DNA of 64,000 bases from Blumeriella jaapii (Eukaryota; Ascomycota; Leotiomycetes; Helotiales; Drepanopezizaceae): assembly GCA_009599575.1 (NCBI GenBank), contig VWND01000030.1:248001-312000 (forward strand), given 5' to 3'. The position numbers were made by a program, and so were the translations under genes. This document shows, in pieces, positions 42,733 to 54,831 of this stretch (position 1 is the first letter of the stretch; each line of letters opens with the position of its first letter). The notes beneath the pieces are model-generated. The model ran no database searches, was not told the origin of the DNA, and saw only the letters and a program-made list of their open reading frames with translations.

Positions 42733-45339
42733 TGAATACAAGGAGGTGATTGCCAATCGCCTTGCTATAATTGCGGGTGTCCTTTCTCGAGGGGGCTTGC
42801 AGGTGATTGGATGAGCACACCTTTGAGATCAGTGCTATGGCTTTGTCACCTGGGTCATCCCTTGTCAAACTCTGCAGAAATGATTTGCTTAAGCTGTACC
42901 ATAATGGGTTTAGTCCGTAGTGGCTATCAATCGCAATGCTCTTAGCGCGAAACCGACACCTATTGTCCTGCAGATTCTGACATTCGTTCGCGTGATAGAA
43001 TTGTTACAGTCGCGAGGTTGCGTACTTGAGATGATATAAATCTCAATCCCAGCGATCTTAACACTGAGACGCCCCTTATCAAGGTGGATGTTCAGACTCT
43101 CCCTTGATCGCTTTTCCCGTCACTGTGGCTGGTCGGCTGATAACTTAATACATACAGTAGGTATCTCCGCGGCAGCAGGCGCAATCTTATTTGTTTACAT
43201 TGGCTCAATTGGTATTTGCGGCCTTGTGCCAGGGCAGATGCCGTTGGTTCTTCTTTGTTGTTCCTCGCTTAGCTTAAGCGGATGTACGCTAAGCCCATCT
43301 CTGTCGATCTTGCACTCTTCCCCCTTTTGACCTTGGTTTGGACAGAACGAGTCACGTATCTAAGCAAACACCTGAAACTAAGACACAATTCCAAGCGCAG
43401 AGAAGCAAGGGGCCAAGTCGCCGAGCTACAATCCAGTCTCCCACGCGTGCCGTGCCAAGCCAAAGCAATTGAGTTCCGGCTGGACAAGCAAAATCGGGAT
43501 ATCCCGAGAATCAAGACGCTAGACTCTACAGAGTTTGGAGTCTTGATAATAGGGTTTATTCACAGGTTAGGTTTGCAAGTGGCCGCTGTACGTACGTACA
43601 TATAGCTCTTTGCGTTCTTTTCCCCTTGCATTCCGAGTCCACTTCAGCCCGAAGAATTCACAAACCTTACTTCCTTATACCTGCCTCTTTGGAAGAGCTG
43701 AGGGGCTCTTTTGACAGGATGTAATAACTTTCCTCTTGCTAACGAAGTCCTCCCAGATTAAAGTTCTTTATCTGGGGCATCCCTGTCGACTGTGAGGTGA
43801 AATGAACGATGCAAGACATTGACGATTATCACAGAAACGCAACACTCTCGTGGTTCTCGAGATCCTAGGCCGCGATTTTCGCCACGTACAACACGATACA
43901 AGACAGCGGGACACGCCAAAGGCTGAGGAATGATAGAACCCGCAGCTTCTGTGAGATTTCTTTTTGCACTGATCAGCTTGCAAACCTGTGTGGACATTCA
44001 CACACGTGATTCAAGCCAGGCCCAGTTACCCGGTTCGAGCTGACTTTGCCAAGTTAGCTATGTGGCGATTTTGGTTCGCTGAACCAGGTCTGCAGAGTGA
44101 TTGTCGGTTTCGCCGACCTCACATCTTTCCCCACCCCCATTCACAGCTTGAGTTATTGAGAGTGGGGGAGGCAGATGAAGAAGAGGGGTTGGTTTGGAGA
44201 AAGGTTCGGGGGGCGGCGGATTTCAACGATGCAATGGTTTGGTGGTAGTACATTGACCCAGAGACCAACATCCTCAATGCCAGACTTGCCAATCGGTCTC
44301 TCAATTCGTCCACTTCGGATTGCGGTATCGCCTGTCTACACAGTACTGACTGGACAAGGCCGGGGACATGAAGCAGTTATAGACTTTGAGCGAACGAATC
44401 AGGCTTTTGCAGGTTTGAATTGTGTGGCAGGAACTTACTTCGGCCTCTGTCGTCATGGAGACTATTATATTACACTGTAATGCCTTCGAAGTCTCGTGTC
44501 TCAGAGAGTTTGAAAGCATTGTTCGAACTCAGGAAGCTGTGATAGTTTCCTCTGGTAGGAAGCTTTTCATGCCTTTTGCTACTGTATCCTCCCGCCCCCT
44601 GAATGGAATTTAGCTTTTGCGAATGCTTTTCCGCCCAAGATTTGCCTTTCGTCCTGAGGAGCGTGGGATAGAATGATCAAGTGTCCACTCAGTCGTGAGT
44701 TGCTGAACCTGTGAGCTTGTGATAACTGCCGCTTGGTGGCAATGTGTGAAGTAGCTATCCCGACTCATAGACAAGGTAAACGCCGATTGGGAAACCGTAA
44801 ATCAGCCAAACAGCTTTCCAGTGGGAACAAAGTCTGTCTGAATAGCAGCCATGGGTCCACTTCAAATGGCACCCAGCCACTTCACGATTACAGTCGTCCT
44901 ATCAGGGCTGGAGCTGCTCTGTTTTGAAATGTTGAGAATGACAATATTTCGCACTGTTCCATCATCACAAGACGGGCCAATACAGGGTTGGTTGAAAGAT
45001 GAATTGTGTTGAGTAGCTACTCGTTCCTGTGCTTTTTCCGTGACCCATGGTATACCTCCCGTACGCCAACACCCTATGAATCCGACGTAGCCCCAACGAC
45101 CCAACCGTAGATTTTGTCAACACCAAGAGCCCGCTCAAACCCCGCTAGAATCGTTAAGATTCATCCCAAACGCCAATCATCAAACCCCAAATTTTGCTGA
45201 CCTGCCCATGAGTTCCAGACGCCATGTGACTTCGTTCGCAAGAATCCCATTCTGGGGTTCCGCGGGTTGTGTTTTCCCGAGGGGTTCCAGCCTCTGGATT
45301 CTCAAGCGTTGTCTCGTGTTGGGCGCTCCAGTCGTCCCG
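42733..45339. other. gene-free region
   Basis: No supported gene in 2.6 kb. Open frames at 43088-43330 (hydrophobic) and 43988-44248 have no start context, partner exon or domain. No tRNA-like structure was recognised. Confidence 0.4.
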
Positions 45340-46200
45340 TTACGTATACCTGGAATATTCCGTCGACGAGCTTGAATAGTCCGTCCTACATGTCCTGCTA
45401 GACAACGTCTTGACGCCCCGCACCACATGTCCAATTGTGCACTCGACGATCTCATAAGACTCTGCCTCGTCTTCTAGCGTTTTGAGAATCGAGTCCATGA
45501 AGGACGGATCTGGTGCTGACGAAGCCGAGCATGAGACTCCGTCGTCACTATCGCCGCTCGTGCTCCCTTCGGTGTCTGCGTTCGAGTGCTGGTATCGTGA
45601 TCGAAGGTCTTGATAAGCAGTGGGAAGGCAAGACCTTTTGGACCGTAGGATAGGGACACTGCGCGGAACCTGACTGGTGTCATTCCTCGACTTGGTCGAA
45701 TCACACGGCTTCGTTTTGCGGATGTAAGGGCTGAGTGATTGTCTTTGTCGAACACTTTGCTTGGCCGAGTCCTTAACCTCCTCGCCTTTGTCCTCACACA
45801 GCGGCGGCAAATGCTGCCCGAGTGATTCGGTGCTGCTACGGACCGCTGGACTCGAGAGTCTCGTACCGGCCGTCTTCGTCACCACTTTCTTTTCCTTCAA
45901 ATCGGGGGAGGAATTCCTCTCCGAGATCACCCTGCCGAGCGCCTTTGCCTTGGTGACGGCCGAGATCGGTTTCTTGGGCAGTTTGGTCATCAAGACCGTG
46001 AGGTGGATGCTGATGGTTTCCAAGTCGCTAGTGGAGCAGTTGAAGACCGTGATCGCGTAGAGCTGATCCAGGTGTGCTTTGACGACGGCCACGCGCTCGG
46101 CGCGATCAACTGCCGCATTCATATCCTGCAGAAGGTACTTCATGTTGATGGAGAGAGAGCTCTGTGTCGTCGAAGACAGGTTGTCAAGAGCAGTTGGCAT
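45340..46200 (-). CDS. hypothetical Ser-rich protein, 286 aa
   Basis: Single exon, not recognised. The N-terminal ~75 residues look folded and helical (MKYLLQDMNAAVDRAERVAV, VKAHLDQLYAITVF, ISIHLTVLMTKLPKK). The rest is basic and Ser/Thr-rich, then acidic with Ser runs (SNADTEGSTSGDSDDGVSCS), followed by a helix-prone block (PSFMDSILKTLEDEAESYEI). No signal peptide. The first ATG at 46200 is used; the frame stays open upstream to 46254 without another ATG. The order helix, disordered basic, disordered acidic, helix could suit a chromatin or scaffold protein, but this is guesswork. Confidence 0.6.
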   Translation of the reverse strand: MPTALDNLSSTTQSSLSINMKYLLQDMNAAVDRAERVAVVKAHLDQLYAITVFNCSTSDLETISIHLTVLMTKLPKKPISAVTKAKALGRVISERNSSPDLKEKKVVTKTAGTRLSSPAVRSSTESLGQHLPPLCEDKGEEVKDSAKQSVRQRQSLSPYIRKTKPCDSTKSRNDTSQVPRSVPILRSKRSCLPTAYQDLRSRYQHSNADTEGSTSGDSDDGVSCSASSAPDPSFMDSILKTLEDEAESYEIVECTIGHVVRGVKTLSSRTCRTDYSSSSTEYSRYT

Positions 46201-47103
46201 CGAAAGTGAGATCAGGAAAGTCAAGAGAGGACAGCTCAATGTTCGAGCGTACACGCCAGGACGAGGGCAGGATGAGAATAGGACCTTATACTTCTACCTC
46301 CCGCAATCAACTTTGAGATTTCTCCGGCCCGCCGTGAGGCCTTCGAATAAGGTTATCAACATGGTCCGCCCTTGCAAACGACGTACATATAAGTGTGTGT
46401 TGTCATAGAAGAAAAAAAATTGAATTTGTCTCGAGAGAAGTAATATGTCTTGAACTTAGCTCAAAGCATGTGTACTTTCACACCAATAAGTTTACAGTGC
46501 AGGCCCGCGGCATAGTTCAGCTTGCATATTGAACCCAATTAAATTCTGCCTTTATTGGATACTTGGCAACGCTGCCATCTACTATTGGATAATGCCCTTG
46601 TAAATAGCCCCTTGTAATGGAGTAGCAGCCGAACGTAAAAGCGACATTCTTTCATTCTTTGGCCCAGGTATTATAGTAGATCATACTCTGTGGTGACGTA
46701 TAGTACTGTACTGTGCTGAACTGTAGAACTGGCTGGTGCATATCGTACCTAGTACTATGGTAGACATGCTTCAAGACTAACTTCTCATGAGCCTCTGTTG
46801 GTATCGCAGCGGATGACACCGGAGAGACTAGGTAGGCTGCTTGTATGGCTTCTGTATGTTTTCCATTCACGATGCATCGTGCCAGAATACCCATGCTCTA
46901 TAGGAGACGCACTTCTTCAGCGCAGCATCACGTATTACCCACGTGTTCCTAATACCCTTGTGTTGTCTGTCTCCACAGCTTCCATACGGGTAAAGAAGCA
47001 AATAAGCCTTTGTTGTTGCGAAGTCGAGCCAAATCGCCGATCCTACCGGAACAGGGACGTGGGAGCCACAACGCCGGGCGGAGATTCCACCCACTCGGAT
47101 AGC

Positions 47104-47337
47104 TACAGTACCGTACACAGTACAGTACAGTACACTCCTTATGTACGAGCTCTGTCACCGAGTCTGCGTTGTGGCTCAAAGTACGCACACATGCAAGTGT
47201 AAGCGTTCCAAGAGGAGAATATTCGCAGCTCGGAAACCATGCCAACCTCTGTGGGAAAATAGTCGTTACCGTAGCAAGGCTACCACGACTTCTACCGTAC
47301 TACTGTACGGTACGATACTGTACTGTACCGTAAGTAC
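47104..47337. repeat. cluster of GTACAGTAC/TACTGTAC palindromes
   Basis: Two dense blocks (47104-47135 and 47294-47337) built from overlapping TACAGTAC, TACTGTAC and TACCGTAC octamers, each self-complementary or nearly so. They could extrude short hairpins or bind a dimeric factor. Confidence 0.7.
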
Positions 47338-48208
47338 ACCGTAGCTAAATTGGCGCCACGGCCCTAGTCTACTGTTCTGTACATACTTCGTACTTGGGTG
47401 AATTCATATTAGTTCGATATCTGTGCGTAGGTGCCCGTTTGACTGATGCCGATCAGAGACTTGGCAATGCTGCTTCTGCTAGTTTTTCTGGTATCTTGTA
47501 TGGCCTTTTGGTGGCTGCAATCACTGCTTTACATCGTTCTAGCGTTTCTCGAACTAGCTCGGGGATTGGGCCTGTTGTAATAGCTCCCACGCTTCCAAAG
47601 CCATTCCCCGAAGCTTGGGGTGCGACCAAAGCATCTTCGGTTATTGATCTTCCGTATACTTTTTCTTTCATGTAGGTCGTTTTGACAGGAATCATCAATT
47701 CCAACTAATCGCAGGCCAAAGAATCGGTGTGATATCAACAGCTGCAAGCAGTTCTTACATCAAAGCAGCTGCGTAACCTTTTGCACTATCTTGTTGAAAT
47801 TGAAGATCTGAGTGTTTTTCGAGTATTCTTTAAATCTCCGGAATAAGAACACCTGAACACAAGCCAGCGATTATCGATTCCCAATCTTCGTATCGGCTTG
47901 ATATTAATTCCTCAAAATATTCATCCGATTTTTCGTTGATCTGGACTTGTTACGCCATCGTCGTGTTTAAGGTTCGAATAGCAGGGAGATACCATTGAAA
48001 TGAATCGGTCGGTTGATTGTTGAACCGATCTCTGCCTTCAGCGTTCTCCCTTGTTGTCTGGCCTCTATATATACAGTTTCTGATGAATGGGGCTCTGGGC
48101 ATCATGTGACCTCGGCTTTCTCCGACCGGCCTGCTCGTCCGGCGGAGGCATCTTCGACCCGAGTCACCTGACTGCACATGACCCGTCACATGACCTGGCT
48201 CCTGCCCC

Positions 48209-48210
<2 letters not shown>

Positions 48211-48239
<29 letters not shown>

Positions 48240-48240
48240 A
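48211..48240. repeat. CTCCTGA heptamer repeat, four copies
   Basis: Four perfect direct copies. Confidence 0.85.
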
Positions 48241-50449
48241 GCGTTCGAACTAATAACCTTTTCGTTTAAACGTTTTCGTTGAGGTGTATTTAAGCCGGCT
48301 TTGTCTTTTTGACAACGATGTTGCGGTGCTAATCGATTCGATATTGCATCTTGAACTCAACGTGTAGAAATGTTAAGACGAAGAGCAATTTGGTGGTAAG
48401 TTTGATTGGCGTCGATATAAACGGTTTGGGAACGCCATTATTCATCTCAAAACGTTGGTGTTGTGAGAGTTTTTAGTGGCTCCATAATCAAAGTCGTAAA
48501 GTCTGATTGAAAAAGTGGCAAGTTGGCATGAATGAAAACATGGGCCAGTAAGTGCTCTTGTAAACAATCCCCTTGCAACAAAACGCTCGGGAAGCCAGAA
48601 AAAGGCACGAGGTAGATTTGTTATTGTTTCCACACGTACCAGAGTACATGGCTCTCTGCCAATCCTACTGTATCGAATCTAGATACCTTGGATCCTAAGA
48701 ATCTCGAATTGCAATTGCGGTCATGCTACTGATTCAACCTTTCCTTCGCTTGTACAGTAGCATGTGCGTCTGAGACTCGTTCCGATCTTTTGCGAAATTC
48801 AATCTAGACAAGTGGTCTTCGTTCTTCTGTATAAGATGATCAAAGCTCTTCTTATTACGCTTAGGTCTTTGATAATCCAATGGAAGTTCTCGTCGCTTTC
48901 TGGAAAAGGTCAATGATACACAAGTGAGATTTACAGTACATACAGTATCTGGAGATTTGGGTTGAATTAATTGCTTGTAGACAAACTTTCTTTTATTGCA
49001 TCGACTCTCATCGTTAAACATACCTTTTCTGCCCCGAGCGCGTGCGATGAAACGTCAACCTGTCTTTTCCAGCTGTTACTGGGCTTATATAGAAAACCAC
49101 ACGCCCACCTGTCTTGCGGGCTATTACAGTCTAAAGAACTCATCTTGCCTTGTGAATATTTCCCATTTGTGAATCTGATCCTAGGCCTAGAGAATCCGTT
49201 TGATTATACTGTAACATCGGACATTCTGTCGTCGCGCTCTTCAAATTTCTAACAACGCCGCGGTGGTCATGGACAACTCTCCCCCACAAGCTCTTGGTTG
49301 AAAGCGGGCTCTCGGGAGACACTGACTCGAACCGAGTTCCAAATCTTAATCAGTACCTATCTTATTGTCCTCGAAGATCCAGACACGTCTTCAACTGAAC
49401 CAAACCAAACCAATCCGCAACCGGTTATCTTTTTCCCATTGCACTCCTTAGCAGTATTTTCAACCTTTGCAGCCAAAGATAACACTATTGAAATAATTGG
49501 CAATAATAATGCTATAAGATAACTCTAAGTTTTTTAACATAGCAATAGTTGTTTTGCTTAGCGACAGTAGGATATAAAGATATTATCGGCCAATTATAAC
49601 CCGAAGTTCCTGGGGACCCTTGTTGAACAAAGGACAAAAGACAACCGCTGTACAGTACATACTATAGCACGCAAATTATAGTGCCGCCAAGCAGAACTTC
49701 TACCAAAAGATACGATGAGATAATAAGGCTGGCGACACTAGTGAAAAACTCTGATCTGGGAAAATGCGGACCTGCCTTAAGAAGTATCTCATATCATAGA
49801 ACCCGCCGGGCCAGAACCGAAAAGACCAGTGGAAGTGCCTAGACCGTATGCTGGCCGTCCGCGCGGCTGAACGCGTACAGCACGTCGTCTCCCCGAGCCT
49901 GACTTTGTGTCGATGGACGAAAGTCAGGCGAAAAAAGAACAGCAGAGTTGTTAGTGGCAAACGCTTGGTTGGGCCTGGAAAAGGTAGCCGAGCATCCTTT
50001 GCTCCCTCGTTTTCAGATCCTCGACTTTCACTTCAATGATACCAGATAGTCTGCCGTGCAATAGGACCATTTTGGACTGCGATGTGTCTTTCCAAAACAT
50101 CTGATGGTCCAACTACCCAGAGGAAACAATATCCCCTCGACTTGCGAAAAGGAAAATGGTACAAATCCTCTTGTAGAAGGACTCAACTGGAAAGTACACT
50201 CGCGCGTTTGGCATGAGAAATCGAAGCTGTGTCTATCTAGATCTAGCTAAAAGCTCTCCTGTCTGGTCTCCTCTTCTACCCAAGACACAACCGAAGGAAC
50301 TATCCCCCAGCAATTTCGAAGGGAGAAGTTGCTGTCCATACGCCACCCACGATCTCCAACGACGTCCCCATTCAAACCTCTCCAGAACCCACGTTACGTC
50401 TCAGCAACCCCCACCATTCCTCTAAACCTCCCAGAAAGCTGCGGGCACG

Positions 50450-50745
50450 ATGAGAGCCCCTAATCCTGTACAGCGGATGGCTGCCAGTGCAGAGCATTGC
50501 GCCGAAATCATGGAGCGTGTCACTAGACCAGGTACCACCGACGAACAGCTTCACGAAATCAACAACCGTCTCCACCGTCTCAAGAGAGACTACAGTACCT
50601 ACCGAAGTCGGGACCTTCAGCGACCACCCCGGGGAAAGTGATGGGGGGTCTTGCGAACGTCGGCAAAAAGGCCTACGGCGATGCGCGGCGCGAAACGGAA
50701 GAGGATACACAGAAGCGAAAGAAGACGAACACGTCTCAGAGGTGA
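50450..50745 (+). CDS. doubtful small hypothetical protein
   Basis: An ATG at 50450 opens a 63-codon frame (MRAPNPVQRMAASAEHCAEI, then DEQLHEINNRLHRLKRDYST) that reads like a helical protein. After it, a different frame reads LANVGKKAYGDARRETEEDT and ends at 50743-50745. A 45-bp GTACCT...AAAG intron at about 50597 would join them with correct phase, but it is very short and the acceptor is weak. Either this is a small two-exon gene of about 80 residues or two chance frames. No family recognised. Confidence 0.28.
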
Positions 50746-51856
50746 GTGCTGCCTCTGTGAATCAGATTACCATATGCTGATTCTGTTCGAGCCTGCTCGG
50801 TCAGATGGCAAACCAGGGTGGTGATATGTGGGGGAAAAGGGTCACGGGAACGATGAGACTGAACACTATCGCATCGCAATTAAATCGTTATTTGCGTCCG
50901 CTAGAAGAGGGATTCGATTATTAGGAAGGTGCTGGATACTGAATAATCGGATGTGAGGACATGTTCAATGTTCGAAACAAGCGTTAATCCCATAGTCTGG
51001 GACATTGTTGATCTCTCGGGGGTTCCCTTTGTTATCCTTAAATCGGATGTTCGACGATCTTGGTTCTTTAAGCAGATGCAAAACGCTTTCAAGTACCTTG
51101 GGGGTTGGTAGGCCATGCATCGACTTATAGTCGCGCTTTTGGAACGTAAAAAGATTTCTTTCCTATTCTGGGTCTGAGATCTATACATACAGAAAGGAAG
51201 AATCCGCTAATTTAACCGAAGCACGAGAACTAGTTCTTTGCTCGCTCCTGTACACCGATCCACCCCCTCTCGATCTCAACGTGAGAATAAAAACAATCTT
51301 CCCTTGTCTTCCGATAGCTTTCCCTCTCATTCATGTCCTCAACACCATGCACCAATCAACACGCCAATACGATGGCCACATCGCCGGAAGCGATAGCAGC
51401 CACAACGGTTCCAGAGAATCCTCCCTCGAACACCCACAACGCTCGTTAGATATAGAGTCACGATGTCCTCCGATTCTCTTTATGAATGTGTGACGTTGCC
51501 TAGAACCAGCAGAACCGTTTGATCAATAGTCCATGAGATCCTCATGCCGAACCCCCTGGATTTTCACCCACGAGCCTTGGTCAATCACGTTAGTGCAACC
51601 TCGTCATGCCCGAGGGCTGGTTCGATGTCGAGATCCGAGATTCTTACTAGCGGCATAACAGCTCCAGAGATTGAAGTTGCTACCCATTCCACTCAGACAA
51701 CGAATCTCCCTACGTCCAGCCTCGGTCTGCGTCATGTTCGGCTCATCCTTTCGCCATACCGCCCAGTATTCATGCCCTCCCACGCAAGACTCTAGAATCG
51801 ATTTACCACGAGGCTCGAAGCCATAATGGTTGTTACCAGGCTGCGAGGGTCTTTCA

Positions 51857-51880
51857 GGGGGGGGGGGGGGGGGGGGGGGT
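51857..51880. repeat. 24-base poly-G run
   Basis: Uninterrupted G from 51857 to 51880. It could form an intramolecular G-quadruplex. The length may be inexact in the assembly. Confidence 0.85.
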
Positions 51881-53842
51881 TCAAGCTCTACTCCCGTGAT
51901 CCGATGCTAGTATTATAACTCACAAACGGGGTACTGTATAATACTTCAACATAATCATTCCATTTCACAGCCAACAGAAAACCCATCGTTCTCATAAGAA
52001 CCTCGAAATGTCAGTACTCGTGATGGTGGTTCTTCAAACTGAACATGAAGAAGTCAAAGCACGGGATCCCATCCGTCATCAAATCGACAGACACCTGCAT
52101 GTACAGTACCACGCTGATAGGAGCACACCAAGTCGACAATCACGGCGTGATCGGCTTCCCCCTCCCTCCAAGCACGCCGTCGTGGTCACTAGGGGTGAGG
52201 CCTGAATTGGACTTGCACACATGTCGCAAGCGCCTCTTCCACTACCCTGCATTTGCGCCTCGCATTTTCCTAGATGAGGTAACCGAGACAGACAGTTGGT
52301 CTTGCCAGAAAGGTGCTTGGAAATCTCATAAGTTGATACGCGGGAACAACAAGAAAAAGGTGGGCAAGTGATGAGTGGGATTTTTGCCGCGAGGGGAGGG
52401 GGGGGGGTAAGATCAGGTAGACTTGCTTTTATCGGACACTCCAAATCAAAAGCTCCAGAATCTCCTCGGACATCAATCCCACCCGGAGTTTCCAACGCGT
52501 ATCCAAAAGACCGTAAGAGTGCTCGTATACCTTTTTCGACTGGTGAGGTCCTCCTGGGGATTCACGATGTCAGATTGCGCCGTTGACTCGCTTATTTGTG
52601 TACATGTGCAGTACAGTACCGGCATTCGACCCCAACACACACTTGGACATCGATACACGGCAAGACTCGCAATTTCTAATATTCCGGTCGATGGATCGTA
52701 AATGCTGTCCTTGGTATGAGATGTCGCTCGAACACGGCACACAAATGGATTGGCCAACAACCACACTGACTGTACTGTGATCGCTCAATTCCCAGAAACC
52801 AGCCAGGCGCTACTGTGCCAAAGTGACATTCCATCTTTAGCCACGGCTTTACCGTCTCTCTTCCCATCAACAGGCAGTTGGCCTAAACCTGCTGCCCAGA
52901 GATGCTGACTGTCAGATGGTCGAATCACGTGTCAAGCGCTGGGTTTGGTTTGGGTTTGGGTTTGAAAAGCTACGACGATACTTCCGTCGCCAGGTCAAAT
53001 GGATCCAGCAATCACTCTCATTACCGAAGCAAGAGAAACGAAAATCCAAGTGCCGGCTGTCCCCTCGAGAATGCCGAGTGTAATGCTGTAGACTCTTCGC
53101 AGCGCTTGACGCGAGCATCGAGCCGCTAGTGGACGGGATATCGCTGGGGGTTTGCGACAGAAACACGAGAAACTCTCCAGAGGTGCACAGTAGACGATGT
53201 TTTGGGAATCGTCCAATCCAGATACCAGATCGCGGATCCACTCTGCTCTCCTCTGTCCGTAGTTCAGCCGCGTAACACTGGTAGGATTTGGGAACGAGAA
53301 GCTTGTTTTGGAGGTTAATTCGAAACGCGTTTCGCGGTTAGCCAACAAATGGTCAACCTGTCTCTTCTGTCTCGAAGCGACGCTTCGGAATCATCAAGGA
53401 GTTGGTCTGTACACTCGAGAGTGGCCGATATGCTCTTGGCAGCTGGCAAGACGGTACAAACAAACACAAGCGAGAATAGCTCCACGTCGAAGCCGTCGTT
53501 GTCTTCCCGAGTGGTACGTAGGTAGTATGTACTGTAGGTACTGTACAGTACAATGCTTGACCCTGTACCCGCTCTCCAAACTGGATCAGCGTGTGGTGGT
53601 GGTAGCTCGAAACGAAACGTGTCGAAACAAAACACCGTCGTGAAACAAACTTTGTCGACGTCGTGAGAACTGAATGATCACCGTAGGGGCTCAAACAATG
53701 GACGAACACGAGGACAACCCAACACAATATATATTCTGGTTCCTTTCCCCTCAAAATACTCATCCACGCCACGCTGTCATCACCCTTCTCGACCACCAAC
53801 ACATCTATACCGCTCCATCCATAACACACAGACAAGCACGCG

Positions 53843-54831
53843 ATGTCATCCCATATCTTATTCGAGGCTCTGTCAACGATAGAAGAGCACGAGAACGACT
53901 CGGCGGCGTCGACGACCGACGTTGACGAGACGTCTCTCTTGGGCGAAGAAGAAAAAGGATGGTCACCCCATATGCCGAGGCGATCAAAGCCGAAGACGCG
54001 TTTCCATTCCTTCAGATGGATAATCGACACGCTCTTGCTATTCACCACTCTCGTCTCGGTACTCCTCCTATGTTGCAAAGGGAAGAAGATGAGCCACGCC
54101 TCGCCGTTGCGGCAGGTAGGCGGTGATTACACCGGCGCCGGTCCAACATGTAAGACCTCTTCCGCGCCCATTCCCCCCCGCCCCGAAAGGATCTCGCGAG
54201 AGAAACCTGCTAACCCAAGCCGCAGTCAGCACCCAAATCACCAAGTTCTCTGAGGACCTCCGCTACACGCCCCTCGACCCCTCCAGGATGTTCAGCCCGT
54301 CCACCCACGCCGCCTGGGACGCATTGCTGCCCTCCGGCGGCGGCCACAGCCCGCTCGCCACCTCGCCCAACGAGACCTTTCTCACCACGACGCTCACGCA
54401 CCAGCTGCACTGCGTGTACACGATGGCGCGCATCTTCTCCGGCGTGGTGCTGAACCAGACGGCGCCCCTCGCGCCGGGCGCCGTGCCGGACGACTGGCAC
54501 CGCCACTTCATGCACTGTGTCGATTACCTCCGGCAGAGCGTGATGTGCGCGGGGGACGTGGCGGTCGAGGTACACGAGCCGGATGCGTCGCCCGAGATTG
54601 GGCCCGAGAATGCGGAGTGGAAGGGTCACCATGGTGCGTTGCTTTCTCTTTGGTGCCTCTCGCTGTGTGCTGGGTTCGGCTGACAACAGAACAGTATGTA
54701 AGAATTATGGCGAGGTGACGGAGTATCTGGAACGTGAGTACTCTGGCATTTGAGAATGGACGACACCAGACTGACCTTTCTCAGAACAAAATGCCGATGG
54801 CGTGAGGGTTGTTCTAGGTCTCCACGACTGA
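53843..54831 (+). CDS. UstYa-family (DUF3328) protein
   Basis: UstYa-type proteins are membrane-anchored enzymes or helpers that install oxidative cyclisations or hydroxylations in fungal RiPPs such as ustiloxin, and in some non-ribosomal peptides. Exons are 53843-54149, 54226-54633, 54695-54733 and 54785-54831; introns of 76, 61 and 51 bp in phases 1, 1, 1; total 267 codons, 266 residues. An acidic cytosolic N-terminus is followed by one membrane span (WIIDTLLLFTTLVSVLLLCC, about residues 60-80). The two diagnostic HxxHC motifs are intact: HQLHC at 161-165 and HFMHC at 196-200, the latter in the family context DDWHRHFMHCVDYLRQSVMC. The C-terminus has KNYGEVTEYLEQ. No precursor peptide, tyrosinase, P450 or second UstY gene lies nearby; the neighbour is a convergent aminotransferase. 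Confidence 0.93.

Larger units (their letters stand above)
46201..53842. other. 7.6-kb gene-poor region with palindromes and homopolymers
   Basis: Only one weak gene candidate (50450-50745) lies here. The region is otherwise short frames with no domain. It contains dense GTACTGTACAGTAC-type palindromes (46697-46715, 47104-47135, 47294-47337, 49647-49663, 52100-52110, 52609-52620, 53527-53553), a CTCCTGA repeat (48211-48240) and a 24-G run (51857-51880). A minus-strand frame at 47453-47704 has a protein-like look but no identity; it may be a fragment of an old element. Confidence 0.45.

Noticed and set aside
43088..43330. Hydrophobic plus-strand frame that might be a membrane protein
   Set aside because: Isolated, with Ser/Leu/Cys composition, no continuation through splicing and no family resemblance.
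46201..46254. N-terminal extension of the 45340-46200 protein
   Set aside because: The extension begins at a GTG codon; the first ATG is at 46200.
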